Shown here one piece after another: positions 30,190 through 40,914 of a stretch of 64,000 nucleotides of DNA (positions are counted from its first letter, which is position 1; each line of letters begins with the position of its first letter). The notes below the pieces were generated by a model. That model had not been told where the DNA came from and did no database searches. It worked only from the letters and a program-made list of their open reading frames with translations. The translations under genes and the position numbers were made by a program. This DNA is from Aphrocallistes beatrix (lineage: Eukaryota; Porifera; Hexactinellida; Sceptrulophora; Aphrocallistidae): contig OY725490.1 in assembly GCA_963281255.1 (NCBI GenBank), forward strand, positions 5,952,001 to 6,016,000. The letters are read 5' to 3'.

Positions 30190-30470
30190 GTTAGAGCAGC
30201 TCAGAACAGCTTTGAAATGATCAAGTTAGTGTGGCCAAAGGACTTTGGTATTCGGAGATTGTTGCACGTCAAGACAACTCATTATTTTGATTGAATACAA
30301 CAAATCCCAGAAACCTGAATTCTAATGCATGAAACATGAATGATGAGGTCGTTAGTTTTTGTAAACTATTTTGGGTGATACCCGAGCGCCTTGTACACAA
30401 TAGAACCGAGTTTTCCACAAAGAGAAGATTAAGAAACATTTTACGGACAACCATGGACCAAAAGTGATGT
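30190..30470. repeat. Duplicated segment, copy 1 (partner at 43196-43417)
   Basis: About 225 bp nearly identical to 43196-43417: AGTGTGGCCAAAGGACTTTG, CATGAAACATGAATGATGAG, GATACCCGAGCGCCTTG. Both strands have short open frames with no family match that I recognise. It may be part of an old transposon. Confidence 0.65.
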
Positions 30471-31133
30471 AATTGGATTTATCAATATTTATGTACACCG
30501 AGAATAAAAACTCCAGAAGTAAGAACTTTAGTAGTTAATGGATTTAAAATAGAGAGCACATTTGGGTGATATCATATTGTCAGTATCTTCGTCTAAATAA
30601 ATTGAATTGTAGAATACTACATATCATAAGTGCATTCTATTCAAACCTGACATTATTGTTGATAATTGATTGTATAGTAGTATATAATTACCTCACCAGC
30701 GCCACCTACTCATTTTGAGACGTTTGAGACAATTCCGGAGCGATTCCACTAAAAAAAAAAAGATATCCGAAAAACTCGCTGAGTTATGCTGCCACGAGGG
30801 GTAATGCGGAAATGACTCGACTTTTCGAAAAAGGAAATAGTTCGAATTGCAGATTTAGGAAATCGTTCGACTTTTTATCATAAGAATTAATTTTTACGTG
30901 AACTACTTGTACTTCCTTTTTTGGTAAGTCGAACTATTTCCGTTTTTTTGCAAACTATTTCCACCATACCCCACAGGGATTGGAAGATGGAAAATTCCCG
31001 AAAAAATTGAATTCAAAGTCATTGATCTTGGTGACAATTCTGGCATCCGTAAAGCACCATATGGGGGCATTGGGGGTTTTCTGGCTGATAGGACATTTTA
31101 ACAGTTTCTTAAAAACGAGGCTATATCACAATA
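30471..31133. other. Intergenic, small inverted repeat only
   Basis: No gene. GTCGAACTATTTCCG near 30940 mirrors CGGAAATGACTCGAC-like sequence near 30810, a weak palindrome of about 150 bp. Confidence 0.4.
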
Positions 31134-31676
31134 AACAAGGGCGCTTCGGTTGCTTGCGCTGCGCGGCTGGCGGACACTTTAAGTCAGCCAGAGGCGACCA
31201 TCGGGCGCCTGAGGTCACATTGATTAATTTTAAGGGAAATAACATCTTTAAATACGTCTGTCTACTGTTATAATCGATATCGCACGAAAAATCACCAAAT
31301 TTGTCAATTTTTGAAATTTTGATGCGCAATGATGACGTCATAACAGAACGATGAGTCATCCTTTTTTCTGATAGTTGTATCATATGTGAGACATATTAAT
31401 ATACATATTTTATTAAAATTTCAGTTTTCTATCACCTAAAATGGCTGAGTGATAGTCGAAAAACTGAAAATTCTAATTATAAAAAAGGTGACAATGACGT
31501 CATAATTCAATGATGAGTTGACATTTTCGTCTGAGCTCAGAACTTACTGGAGCCATAGCCAAAAGACTCCCAGATGCCAAAAATCAGCTTTCTGTACAGA
31601 GCAGTTACTTCAATCAATTCGTTACAGAGATAAATATATATAAACAAACAATAATCGAGTTTTAATAGTAAAGATA
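31134..31676 (-). mobile_element. M1 array, unit 1
   Basis: Minus orientation: ACAAGGGCGCTTCGGTTGC, hairpin block, CRE (ATGACGTCATAACAG and ATGACGTCATAATTC), TCGTTACAGAGATAAATATA, then terminal repeat AATCGAGTTTTAATAGTAAA. First of five M1 units chained to 34408. Confidence 0.85.
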
Positions 31677-32216
31677 TATCCTTACTATTAAAACTCGATT
31701 ATTGTATATTCATATATACAAGCGCGCTTCGCTTGCTTGCGCTGCGCGGCTGGCGGACACTTTATGTCCGCCGGAGGCTCCCTTCGGTCGCCTGCGGTCA
31801 CCATTGATTAATTATATGGGAGATAACCTGTCTAAATACTTCTGCCCTACTGTTATAATCGATATCGAACGAAAAATCACCAAATTTATCAAATTTTAAA
31901 ATTTTGATGAGTAATGATGACGTCATAAAGTGATGAGTCATCATTTTTTGATGATAGTCACATCATATGTGAGAAATATTAATATACACATTCTAATAAA
32001 ATTTCAGTCTTCTATCTCCTATGATGGCTGAGTTATGCCCGAATAACTGTGCTGCTGAACTTTTAAAAATGTGACAATGACGTCATAATTCCATGATGAG
32101 TCGACATTTTGGTCTGAACTCAGAACTGACTGGAGCCATAGCCAAAAGACTTCCACATGCCAAAAATCATCTTTCTGTGCCTGGCAGTTTCTTCAATCAA
32201 TTCGTTACAGAGATAT
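31677..32216 (-). mobile_element. M1 array, unit 2
   Basis: Minus orientation, from terminal repeat ATCCTTACTATTAAAACTCG through ACAAGCGCGCTTCGCTTGC to TTCGTTACAGAGATATA. The next unit's terminal repeat follows with no spacer. Confidence 0.85.
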
Positions 32217-32742
32217 ATCCTTACTATTAAAACTCGATTGTTATTTGTGTATATATATATATCTCTGTAACGAATTGATTGAAGAAACTGCCGGGCTCAG
32301 AAAGCTGATTTTTGGCATGTGAGAGTCTTTTGGCTATGGCTCCAGTAAGTTCTGAGTTCAGAGCAAAATGTCGACTCATCATGGAATTATGACGTCATTG
32401 TCACATTTTTAAAAGTTAAGCAACACAGTTATTCGGGCATAACTCAGCCATTATAGGAGATAGAAGGCTGAAATTTTAATAGAATCTGTATACTAACATA
32501 CCTCACAAAAAATGATGACTCATCACTTTGTTATGACGTCATCATTACGCATCAAAAATTTTAAAATTGACAAATTTGGTGATTTTTCGAGTGATATCGA
32601 TTAGCACAGTAGAACAGACATATTTAGAGATGTTATCTCCCTTATAATTAACCAATGTGACTCCAGGCGACCGAAGGGAGCCTCCGGCGGACACGAAGTG
32701 TCCGCCAGCCGCGCAGCGCAAGCAAGCGCGAAGCGCGCTTGT
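32217..32742 (+). mobile_element. M1 array, unit 3
   Basis: Plus orientation, from TCCTTACTATTAAAACTCGA to GCGAAGCGCGCTTGT, ending directly on the next TCCTTACTATT. Carries GATGACTCATCA and two TGACGTCA sites. Confidence 0.85.
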
Positions 32743-33350
32743 CCTTACTATTAAAACTCGATTAATGTGTGTGTATGTGTGAATATATGTATATATATAT
32801 ATCTCTGTAACGAATTGATTGAAGAAACTACCGGACGAAGAAAGCTGGTTTTTGGCATGTGGGAGTATTTTGGCTATGCCTCCAGTAAGTTCTGAGCTCA
32901 GAGCAAAATGTCGACTCATCATGGAATTATGACATCATTGTCACATTTTTAAAAGTTAAGAATACAGTTATTCGAGCATAACTCAGCCATTATAGGAGAT
33001 AGAAGGCTGAAATTTTAATAAAATCTGTATACTAACATACCTCACATATGATGCAACTATCATCAAAAAATGATGACTCATCACTTTGTTATGACGTCAT
33101 CATTACGCATCAAAATTTTAAAAATTGACAAATTTGGTGATTTTTCGTGCGATATCGATTATGACAGTAGGACAGACGTATTTAGAGATGTTCTCTCCCT
33201 TATAATTAATCAATGTGACCCCAGGCGCCCGCAGGACGCCTCCGGCGGACACAAAGTATCCGCCAGCCGCGCAGCGCAAGCAAGCGAAGCGCGCTTGTAT
33301 ATATATATACACAAACAATAATCGAGTTTTAATAGTAAGGATATATATAT
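32743..33350 (+). mobile_element. M1 array, unit 4, both terminal repeats present
   Basis: The most complete copy: CCTTACTATTAAAACTCGAT at the left, core, GCGAAGCGCGCTTGTATATA, and inverted terminal repeat ATCGAGTTTTAATAGTAAGG at the right. It defines M1 as a MITE with about 25-bp terminal inverted repeats bordered inside by (TA)n. Confidence 0.88.
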
Positions 33351-33354
33351 ATAT

Positions 33355-33946
33355 AGGGTGTCCCAAAAGTTCTGCAACAACTAATTTTACTTTGTTAATT
33401 TGACTAAGATCACTTGATTGTATTCCAAATTAGCCTCCATAAATGAAATCTAACACCCTTCTAGCATAGAAATGAGCTCAACCTATTACGCAAAAAACAT
33501 TTCTTATAAAATTATGAATAATTACATACCAATTACTCCAAAATTTGGAGCTCAAAAATGTAAAGTTTGAAGATCACTATTTTTCTGATGAAATATTACA
33601 TTAATCACTTCTATATTCTGTAATTGATTCATAATAGTAAAATAACATTATTACTTTTGATTTATGTAACGGAAATCTTCTATAAGAACGCGAGTATTTT
33701 AAGTATAGACGTCAAATGTACCATGGATATGAGTTTTTTTATTGAGATAAAAAATATTCTTTACTAGACAACGATATATATAATCCAGCATTGCAAATAA
33801 ATTGAGAAAAGCAGGCCATTGGGAATGCAAAATAATTAAGATAATCCTCCCTATTTTTTGATTGAAAATAGGTATCGGATATTCGATCTATTTATCTATG
33901 TATTAATGCATCAGCAACATTTGTTGCAGAACTTTTGGGACACCCT
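33355..33946. mobile_element. Mariner-type MITE in a (TA)n target
   Basis: AGGGTGTCCCAAAAGTTCTG at the left and CAGAACTTTTGGGACACCCT at the right are exact inverted repeats. The GGGTGTCCCAAAAGT terminus is a common mariner end, and the insertion lies in TATATA between M1 units 4 and 5. About 592 bp, non-coding. Confidence 0.9.
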
Positions 33947-33950
33947 GTAT

Positions 33951-34408
33951 ATATCTGTAACGAATTGATTGAAGAAACTGCCGGGCGCAGAAGGCTGATT
34001 TTTGGCATGTGGGAGTCTTTTGGCTATGGCTCCAGTCAGTTCTGAGCTCAGACGAAAAAGTCGACTCATCATGGAATTATGACGTCATTGTCACATTTTT
34101 AAAAGTTAAGCAACACAGTTATTCGGGCATAACTCAGCCATTATAGGAGATAGAAGGCTGAAATTTTAATAGAAAATGATGACTCATCACTTTGCTATGA
34201 CGTCATCATTACTCATCAAAATTTTAAAAATTGATAAATTTGGTGTTTTTTCGAGTGATATCGATTTTAAAACTAAGATGGACATATTTAGAGATGATAT
34301 ATTCCGTTTGATTAACCAATGTCACCTCCAGGCGACCGAAGGGAGCCTCGGGCGGAGACGAAGTCTCTGCCAGCCGCGCAGCGCAAGCAAGCGAAGCGCG
34401 CTTGTATA
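33951..34408 (+). mobile_element. M1 array, unit 5, internal deletion
   Basis: Plus orientation from ATCTGTAACGAATTGATTGA to GCGAAGCGCGCTTGTATAC. It lacks the piece between TTTTAATAG and AAAATGATGACTCATCA. Its hairpin reads GGCGGAGACGAAGTCTCTGCC, a changed but still pairing stem. Confidence 0.82.
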
Positions 34409-34470
34409 CTATATAACTCCGTAATTTTTTACTTTTGATAGATCTTTTCATGATTTTAGTTGAATTGATG

Positions 34471-34940
34471 CCCCTTCGAGGTCAGTAGTATCAAAGCGTC
34501 ATGACAGCAATTGTACAGGGTTGGGTTTACAAGGGGCATGGGGCATGGGATCCTGGACATTATATTAACCGACTAAGGATCTCAGTTGAATGGAACAGAT
34601 TTCAGTTTCGTAGACTCCTCGGAATCGAGGAAAGTCATCCGCAATGCCGAGAGGAATATTGGTTTTGCTGAACAGATGATGTTGCATGTTGGATTCATGG
34701 CCTACATTACGCGCAGAGGTAGCATTTCACTGTAATTGCATGGGAAATGCATCATTGTAAATTTTCGCACTCCTTCCAATGGAAGGCAGCCACGATCCAC
34801 TATAGACGCTTGGTGTAAAGCCTAGAATGCTGGGGAACGTCAACTTTAATAGGGAAAATCGAGATATTGCAGAGAAAACAGGCAGAGCTTAACACCCTGG
34901 CTGAAGGGAACACCTGAAAGAATCTCGCAAGATCCAGACA
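34471..34940 (+). mobile_element. Ty3/Gypsy integrase fossil, fragment
   Basis: Homologous to 37535-38050, where the product resembles the Gypsy integrase core. Broken, with several breaks; only part of the integrase is present. It directly precedes the duplicated NHL copy B segment. Old by its divergence from the 37.5 kb copy. Confidence 0.65.
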
Positions 34941-35737
34941 ATGTCTTTCTTAACAAATTGCAATTTTGGTGAAAAAATCCCTTTTGGCATTTCTCAACAT
35001 GTTTTAATTAATTATTTAAATATAGAACTGCAATTTACTGTTAAATAATCCTACGCAACGGGAGATTTGATCAGTAACAACACAAGTTTAACTAGTACGT
35101 GCAAATAAAGTATATTATATAAAAGGAAATTTATAGATAAAGTTAATATAATAAAAAAAAATGCAAAAAAGAGCACAATTTTAGGACAAAAACAGGTTCA
35201 AAAATCTGGTTAAAGGAGTCGAGGATAAAAAGTTGTCCAACCAAATGCTTATTTTAGTATAAGCCTCGTCAGGAGCTCATTAGATGTTTTAGGAATGGAT
35301 AAACTGATCCGAAACTACTTTTCTTTTCAAAACTTTGTTTGCGATAGAGCTTAGTGATCTAGTTTTTGGATATTTCCTACAAAACAGCAGTTTATTAAAT
35401 TTATACCGAATGGGTTGACTCGGACATATACAGAGGCGTAGCCAGCTCAATTTCGATGGTGCGACAATTCTGTGAGAGTATTGCGGAACCCATTGCTAAT
35501 TTGTGAAATTTTAGTGGGCACAGCTTTTGATGTTGCGGGCTAGGCCACATTTGTCGAACCCTTGCTACGTCACTGGATATACATCTAAATAAGAACAATA
35601 TTTGAAAATGTACAAACTTAAAATAATACTAAACACAACCATAAACAAATGTTATAACATAAAATAGATAGAAATCAGTGTGTTTTAGGACTGAGCATAA
35701 AAATGTATAACACAACTCAAAAATCTATTTTTAAAAA
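34941..35737. repeat. Duplicated 3' flank of NHL copy B
   Basis: Matches 38051-38760: GTAACAACACAA, CTAGTACGTGCAAAT, AAAAGAGCA, GGACAAAAACAGGTTC, AAGCCTCGTCAGGAGCTCAT. Contains a 145-bp hAT MITE at 35431-35575. No gene. Confidence 0.75.
35431..35575. mobile_element. 145-bp hAT MITE, copy in duplicated flank B
   Basis: CAGAGGCGTAGCCAG at the left and TTGCTACGTCACTG at the right. The same element lies at the same place in flank C (38436-38580), and flank A (about 16575) is empty, so it inserted before the B/C duplication but after they split from A. Confidence 0.85.
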
Positions 35738-36145
35738 TCAGAATAATTGTACACAATATTCAGGGTTTTGGGAAGATACAATAATCCTATCTTCAGAGTC
35801 CAGTGCTATTGCGCAAGGATCAATGAAATCTCCTCTGCCTTCTCCCTTCTGACCGAACTTGTGTATAACTTCTCCATTATTGGAAAAGATCACCACACAA
35901 TCAGCTGAATTGTTGATGACAAGAATATTGTTTAGATGATCGGCGCAGAAATTGTATGGTAAACTGATTGGAGTACCTTTCCCAACTGGAAGTATTTCTC
36001 TCACAAGTTGATGAGAATAGTCATAGAAACTGATACAAGGACTTTTTCCTTGCAAAACTATAATCTCATCAGAAGTACAGTGAATTCTCATGATTGATAT
36101 ATCAAGAGAATAAATGAATTCAATGTCAGATTTGAATTCAAGCAT
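35738..36145 (-). pseudogene. NHL gene copy B, C-terminal fragment
   Basis: Encodes only the last propeller blades (IMRIHCTSDEIIVLQGKSPC, FSNNGEVIHKFGQKGEGRGD, IALDSEDRIIVSSQ). The coiled coil and first blades are absent; the homology stops near 36170, where the Gypsy fossil begins. Very similar to copy A. Confidence 0.82.
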
Positions 36146-36189
36146 TGAATTCGGTGATTTCCAAAATCACAAATTAACAGATATCTGGA

Positions 36190-38050
36190 ACAGGTATCAG
36201 AGCGGGAGTGAATTCTAAACAGACAGGTGTTTTTGACTACTCAGATCCCAAGTGAGGAACAGCAGTCGGCGAAAGAATGGATATAATAAAGAGTTCACAG
36301 AACTAGACGAGACTTTATTTTCCATCAGAATTCGGGAATTATTCCATGTCAAAGGACGTTACCCTCACACAAGGGTATCGTGATCAGGGATTGAGAAGAT
36401 TGCTCAATTCAAATTCATTTTAGAAAGCCATGGCCGCAGTCGAGAACATTGTGATCAAGGTCCCGAGAAGGTCACTCAAGGAGAACGCTCCATGGAGGGT
36501 CACTTCCCTCGAGATCCAAGTCAACTTGATTCTCCTACTGAGACAAATGATCCAGGTTGTCAGCAGGAAACCTCAGTATCGGAGGAACTCCTCGCTTGGT
36601 ATGATAACATTGAGTGTTATTTTTGTCACAAGAGGGACCATGGTTACAGAAAATGTCCGAATCAACAATGCGAAATTTGTGGACGACCGTTCATAAAGCT
36701 GTGGAATGCTTCAGAGGCCAAACTCTAGGAGTGGGAAGGTACAAGAACGGAAAGACGTTTCAACATCTGTACTGGGAGGATGCCGTTCACGATCGAAGTA
36801 GAGGTAAGGGGACATATTCTGCAAGCTCTACCCGATACAATTTGGAACGCACAATTATCAAGGGTCCGTGCAACTTCGGTATAGATTTTGGGATAGTTCG
36901 ATACTTAGGTGCGAGTCGGGAGGAATCCACCGTCAAACAAAGTCTTCAAACGGAATATGCAGACCCTTAAATTCGGCCTGGGGTAGTGACGTCGTGTTAA
37001 TCCGAAAGAAGGATGAGCAGATGCGGTTTGCCATCGATAATAGACAGTTGAACGCCGCCATGCGAAGAGACGCCTATGGACCTCCTAATCCACAGTCAAT
37101 ACACGACAAACCTGAGGAGAGGCATTTCTTTTCGTGTCTAGACGTGGCGATCGCTTATTCGTGCATTCCGCTGAGAGTCAGACATTCCCAGAACCGCATT
37201 TCATACACCGAGAGGTCACGAGATGCTAGTTGTGCCATTTGGCATGGTAAATGCAGGGCTACGTTCAAAGGCTAAAGGATCGTACACTCCAAGGGGCTAG
37301 GGGAGCGCTATGACATTATTGTCTACCGAACCTTTGAGGATCACATCAAGCGATTGCGAGATGTATTCGAACGTCTTACGGGAGCTGAAATCCAACTGCA
37401 CAAGGAGAAAACTTGTAATGTGTGTTTTCAGATATTGGAAGGGCAGGCACGTGTCCCACCATTCAGCGGGCCATTCATCAAATCAGGATCCTGGGAAGGG
37501 TTGAGGATGACCAGCTGAGGAATTAGTTTAATTGATGGCCCTTCGCGATCAGTCGTATCAAAGCGTCATGACAGCATTTGCACAGGGTTGGGTTTACAGG
37601 GGGCATGGGATCCCGGACATTATATTAACCGACCAAGATCTCAGTTGAATGGAACAGAGTTCGGGGAGTTTCGTCGACCCCTCGGGATCGAGAAACGCCA
37701 CACATCTTCATACCATCTTCAATGCGATGGATGGCCAAAAGGAATGTTGGTTTTGCTGAACAGATGATGTTGTGCCTTTTGTTGGATGAAGTAAGATTAA
37801 GATTAAGTAGGCCATGGTTGGATCCATGGCCTACAATACGCGCAGATGTAGCATTCCACTGTAATTGCATGTAAAAGGCATCCAATGGAAGGAAGCCACG
37901 ATCCACTATAGACGCTTGGTGTAAAGCCTGGAAAGCTGGAGAACGAACTTTGGGGAATATCGAGGTATTGCGAGAAAGTCGGCTGAGGTTAACACCGTGG
38001 CCGAAGAGAACATTCGAAAGAATCTTGCAAAATACAGACTACGCATTTCT
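36190..38050 (+). mobile_element. Ty3/Gypsy retroelement fossil
   Basis: Parts in order: a primer-binding-site-like stretch near 36195, a Gag zinc knuckle of the CCHC type (CYFCHKRDHGYRKC), reverse transcriptase pieces (FAIDNRQLNAA, FFSCLDVAIAY) and integrase pieces (YQSVMTAFAQGWVYRGHG). Family Ty3/Gypsy. No long terminal repeats could be paired. It is broken, with many breaks, and looks old. On its 3' side, where the far LTR would be expected, lies NHL copy C in the opposite orientation. Confidence 0.75.
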
Positions 38051-38760
38051 TAACAAACATCTATTTTGATGTTTTGTTCAGTAACAACACAAATCTAACT
38101 AGTACGTGCAAATTAGGTCTATTAGTATAACATAGTTTTATAAATAAACTTAATATAATTAAAAATTGTAAAAAAGAGCATAATTTTAGGACAAAAACAG
38201 GTTCGAAAATGTTTTTAAAGGAGTTGAGGATAAAAAGTTGTCCAAACAACTGCTTATTTTGGTAAAAGCCTCGTCAGGAGCTCATTAGGTGTTTTTGGAA
38301 TGGAGAAACTAATCTGAAACTACTTTTTGCTCAAAAGTGAGTTTGCGATAGAGTTTAGGGATCTAGTTTTCGGATATTTCTACAAAATAGCAAAATTTAT
38401 CGAATTTCTAACGAATGGACTGACTCGGATAAACACAGAGGCGTAGCCAGCCCAATTTCTAGGTTGCGGTAATTCTGTGAGAGTGTTGCGGCACCCAATG
38501 CTAATTTGTGAAATTTTAGTGGGCACATCTTTTAATGTTGCGGGCTAGGCCGCATGTGCCACACCCTTGCTACGTCACTGGATATACATCTAAATAAGAA
38601 CAATATTTGAAAATATCCAAACTTAAAATAATACTAAAACACAACTATAAACGAATGTTATAACATAAAATAGATAGAAATTAATTGTGTTTTTAGGATT
38701 GAGCTGAAAAAAGTATAAGACAACTCAGACAAAAATATATTTCAAAAAATCAGACAAAAC
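38051..38760. repeat. Duplicated 3' flank of NHL copy C
   Basis: Parallel to 34941-35737, including the 145-bp hAT MITE (38436-38580). No gene. Confidence 0.75.
38436..38580. mobile_element. 145-bp hAT MITE, copy in flank C
   Basis: CAGAGGCGTAGCCAG to TGCTACGTCACTG, flanked by GATAAACA (38428-38435) and GATATACA (38581-38588), a 7/8 target duplication. The empty site in flank A reads CGGATAAATAAATAACAA. Confidence 0.87.
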
Positions 38761-39997
38761 TTCAAATCAGAATAATTGTACACAATGTTCAGGGTTTCGG
38801 GAAGCTACAATAATCCTATCTTCAGAGTTCAGTGCTATTGCGGAAGGATTAATGAAATCTCCTCTGCCTTCTCCCTCCTGACCGAACTTGTGTATAAGTT
38901 CTCCATTATTGGAAAATATCACTACACAATCAGCTGAATTGTCAACGATGAGAATATTGTTTCGATGATCGACGCAAAAATTGCAAGGATTGGAGTACCT
39001 TCCCCAATTGGAAGTATTTCTCTCACAAGTTGATGAGAATAGTCATAGAAACTGATACAAGGAATTTTTACTTTCAAAACTATAATCTCATCAGAAGTAC
39101 AATGAATTCTCATGATTGATATATCAAGAATAAATGAATTAAATGTCAGATTTGAATTTAAGCATTGAATTCGGAGATTTCCAAAATCACAAATGTAAAT
39201 TCGATTTCTGACAGGTGTAATGGAGACGCTGAAAGGTTTATCAAATTCTAATTCTTTGGATCCTTTCCTTCCAACTGAGTGTAAAGGTTTACCACCAGTA
39301 GAGTACACATTCAGGGAATTACCTACAAATTGTGTAATGAATAATTTGTTCTGACTTAGAAACATACTAAATGGTCCAGTCATCTTCTCACAGAATTTGA
39401 ATAGAAATTCAAAGGATTTGGTAAAAACTTGTACACAATTAGTAGCACCATCACTAATGTAAATATTTTCTGATTGAGGACAAATAGCGATAGAAGTTGG
39501 ACCATAGAACACACCATATTTTGCTGTTCTCCCTCCCTTCCACTTACAAGCTGTATTCACGGGTTTTCCTTTCTTCATGTAGTCCAGTACTGCTCTCACT
39601 CGAATCACGCTTGTCTCACTCAGCATTCTTTCCAGTTCTCCCTCCCACTCAAACACGACACTCCCCAGTCTGTCTTTGACTGTCTCCAGATCCACTTTTT
39701 TCTCAACTCCCTGATACGGGCATCCAGTGGAGCTACACTCTGCTTCAAAGTTTCTTGATTCTCATTTCCTTTCATTGTGGCCATTAGCTGTTCTTTGGAA
39801 GCAGTTATTTCTCGTATCTGCTCGGCTACTCCCTCCCCTTTGTACCTAGCTTCTATCTGCTGCAGTTCTGATAACAGAGCTGATTCTCTTTCCAGCAGCA
39901 CCTGGTGAGCTCTGCGGAATTTCACACCTATCTTCTCACGTACTCTCTCTACCTGTGTCAGGAATGAGTCAACTCCTGACATGCTGGCACTAGCCAT
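38761..39997 (-). pseudogene. NHL gene copy C, frameshifted
   Basis: From ATG 39997 the coiled coil is nearly identical to copy A (MASASMSGVDSFLTQVERVR). A 5-base insertion near 39695-39710, shared with copy D, shifts the frame after RIRELRK. The following frame carries the propeller (IAICPQSENIYISDGATNCV, FDKPFSVSITPVRNRIYICD) until a small deletion near 38985 shifts it again. Not functional as it stands. Confidence 0.82.
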
Positions 39998-40490
39998 TCT
40001 AACACACTGAAAGACTAAATAAATAATCGAATAGATTTCAATTCTTAGTCTTCACAAAATATTTCTGGCAGAAACAAACTCATGTGGTCAATTTTATTCT
40101 CTCGCTCTTAAAAGCAAAATAGAAAAGCTGGAAGATTTGGATATTGGAATGACTGAGACCGAAACCTGTATCAAATATGAGAAATTAGTGGCACAATATA
40201 GTCACAAACAAATCAGAATAACTAAATCCTAAATACGCAAATATTGGATTAATAATGTTCTTCACTAAGAGTCTTGCCATTTAGTCAAAATGCCCTAATT
40301 TAGATGGGATTGACAACAGATGCAGATCAAGAATATACAGCGATATTATATATGTTAGGACCAATATTTTTCCATGGGAAATTGGTAGTTTTTTTCAGGG
40401 AAAATTGGTCCCCCGGACCAATTTTCAAGTGACAGTGCTACGAGTTCCAAAGAACAGTTAATGTATTGAACAAAAAAATAATTGGTAGTA
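39998..40490. other. 5' flank of NHL copy C (shared with copy D)
   Basis: About 320 bp (CTCTCGCTCTTAAAAGCAAA, GAAAAGCTGGAAGATTTGGA) is repeated at 48362-48710, so the duplication C/D extends well upstream of the ATG. A GGTCCCCCGGACC palindrome lies near 40410. Confidence 0.6.
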
Positions 40491-40816
40491 CACTCGAACC
40501 TCTCTTATCCGGGCAGTGCCGGACCGGAGGGTGCCCGGATAACAGAATGTGCCCGGATAATTCGAAAACATGTCTATGCACATGAAGTTATTCTATAATA
40601 TTTACGTACCAAGACAATATACGAGTACGCAAAACCCACAGTTTTACTAATTACATATTAATGTCAAAAAATAATATTACATGATAATGATTGCTGGAAT
40701 TGTGGTTAATAATTGACTTGAAAATAGGACAATGCATATTGACTAAATGTCGAAAGGGCTGCCCGGTTGAGAGAGGTGCCCGGATATCGGAGGTCCGGAT
40801 AAGAGAGGTTCGAGTG
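40491..40816. mobile_element. Pogo/Tigger-type MITE, TA duplication
   Basis: CACTCGAACCTCTCTTATCC and the exact reverse GGATAAGAGAGGTTCGAGTG are the ends, flanked by TA (40489-40490 and 40817-40818). Subterminal GTGCCCGGATA motifs. 326 bp, non-coding. Confidence 0.92.
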
Positions 40817-40914
40817 TATATCAAAATTACAAGCATCAAGAACTAAAATTTCACTATAACACAACAAACATAACGTATGAAGTCAAGTAATGTTCTAACA
40901 CACGAAAATTCCAA

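Noticed and set aside
33070-33321. Recurrent MMTHHFVMTSSLRIKILK frames in several copies
   Set aside because: The same MITE (M1) translated in the same frame; conservation reflects repeat identity, not coding constraint.
36430-37510. Possible host zinc-knuckle gene
   Set aside because: The CCHC knuckle is followed by reverse transcriptase and integrase pieces, so it belongs to the Gypsy fossil.
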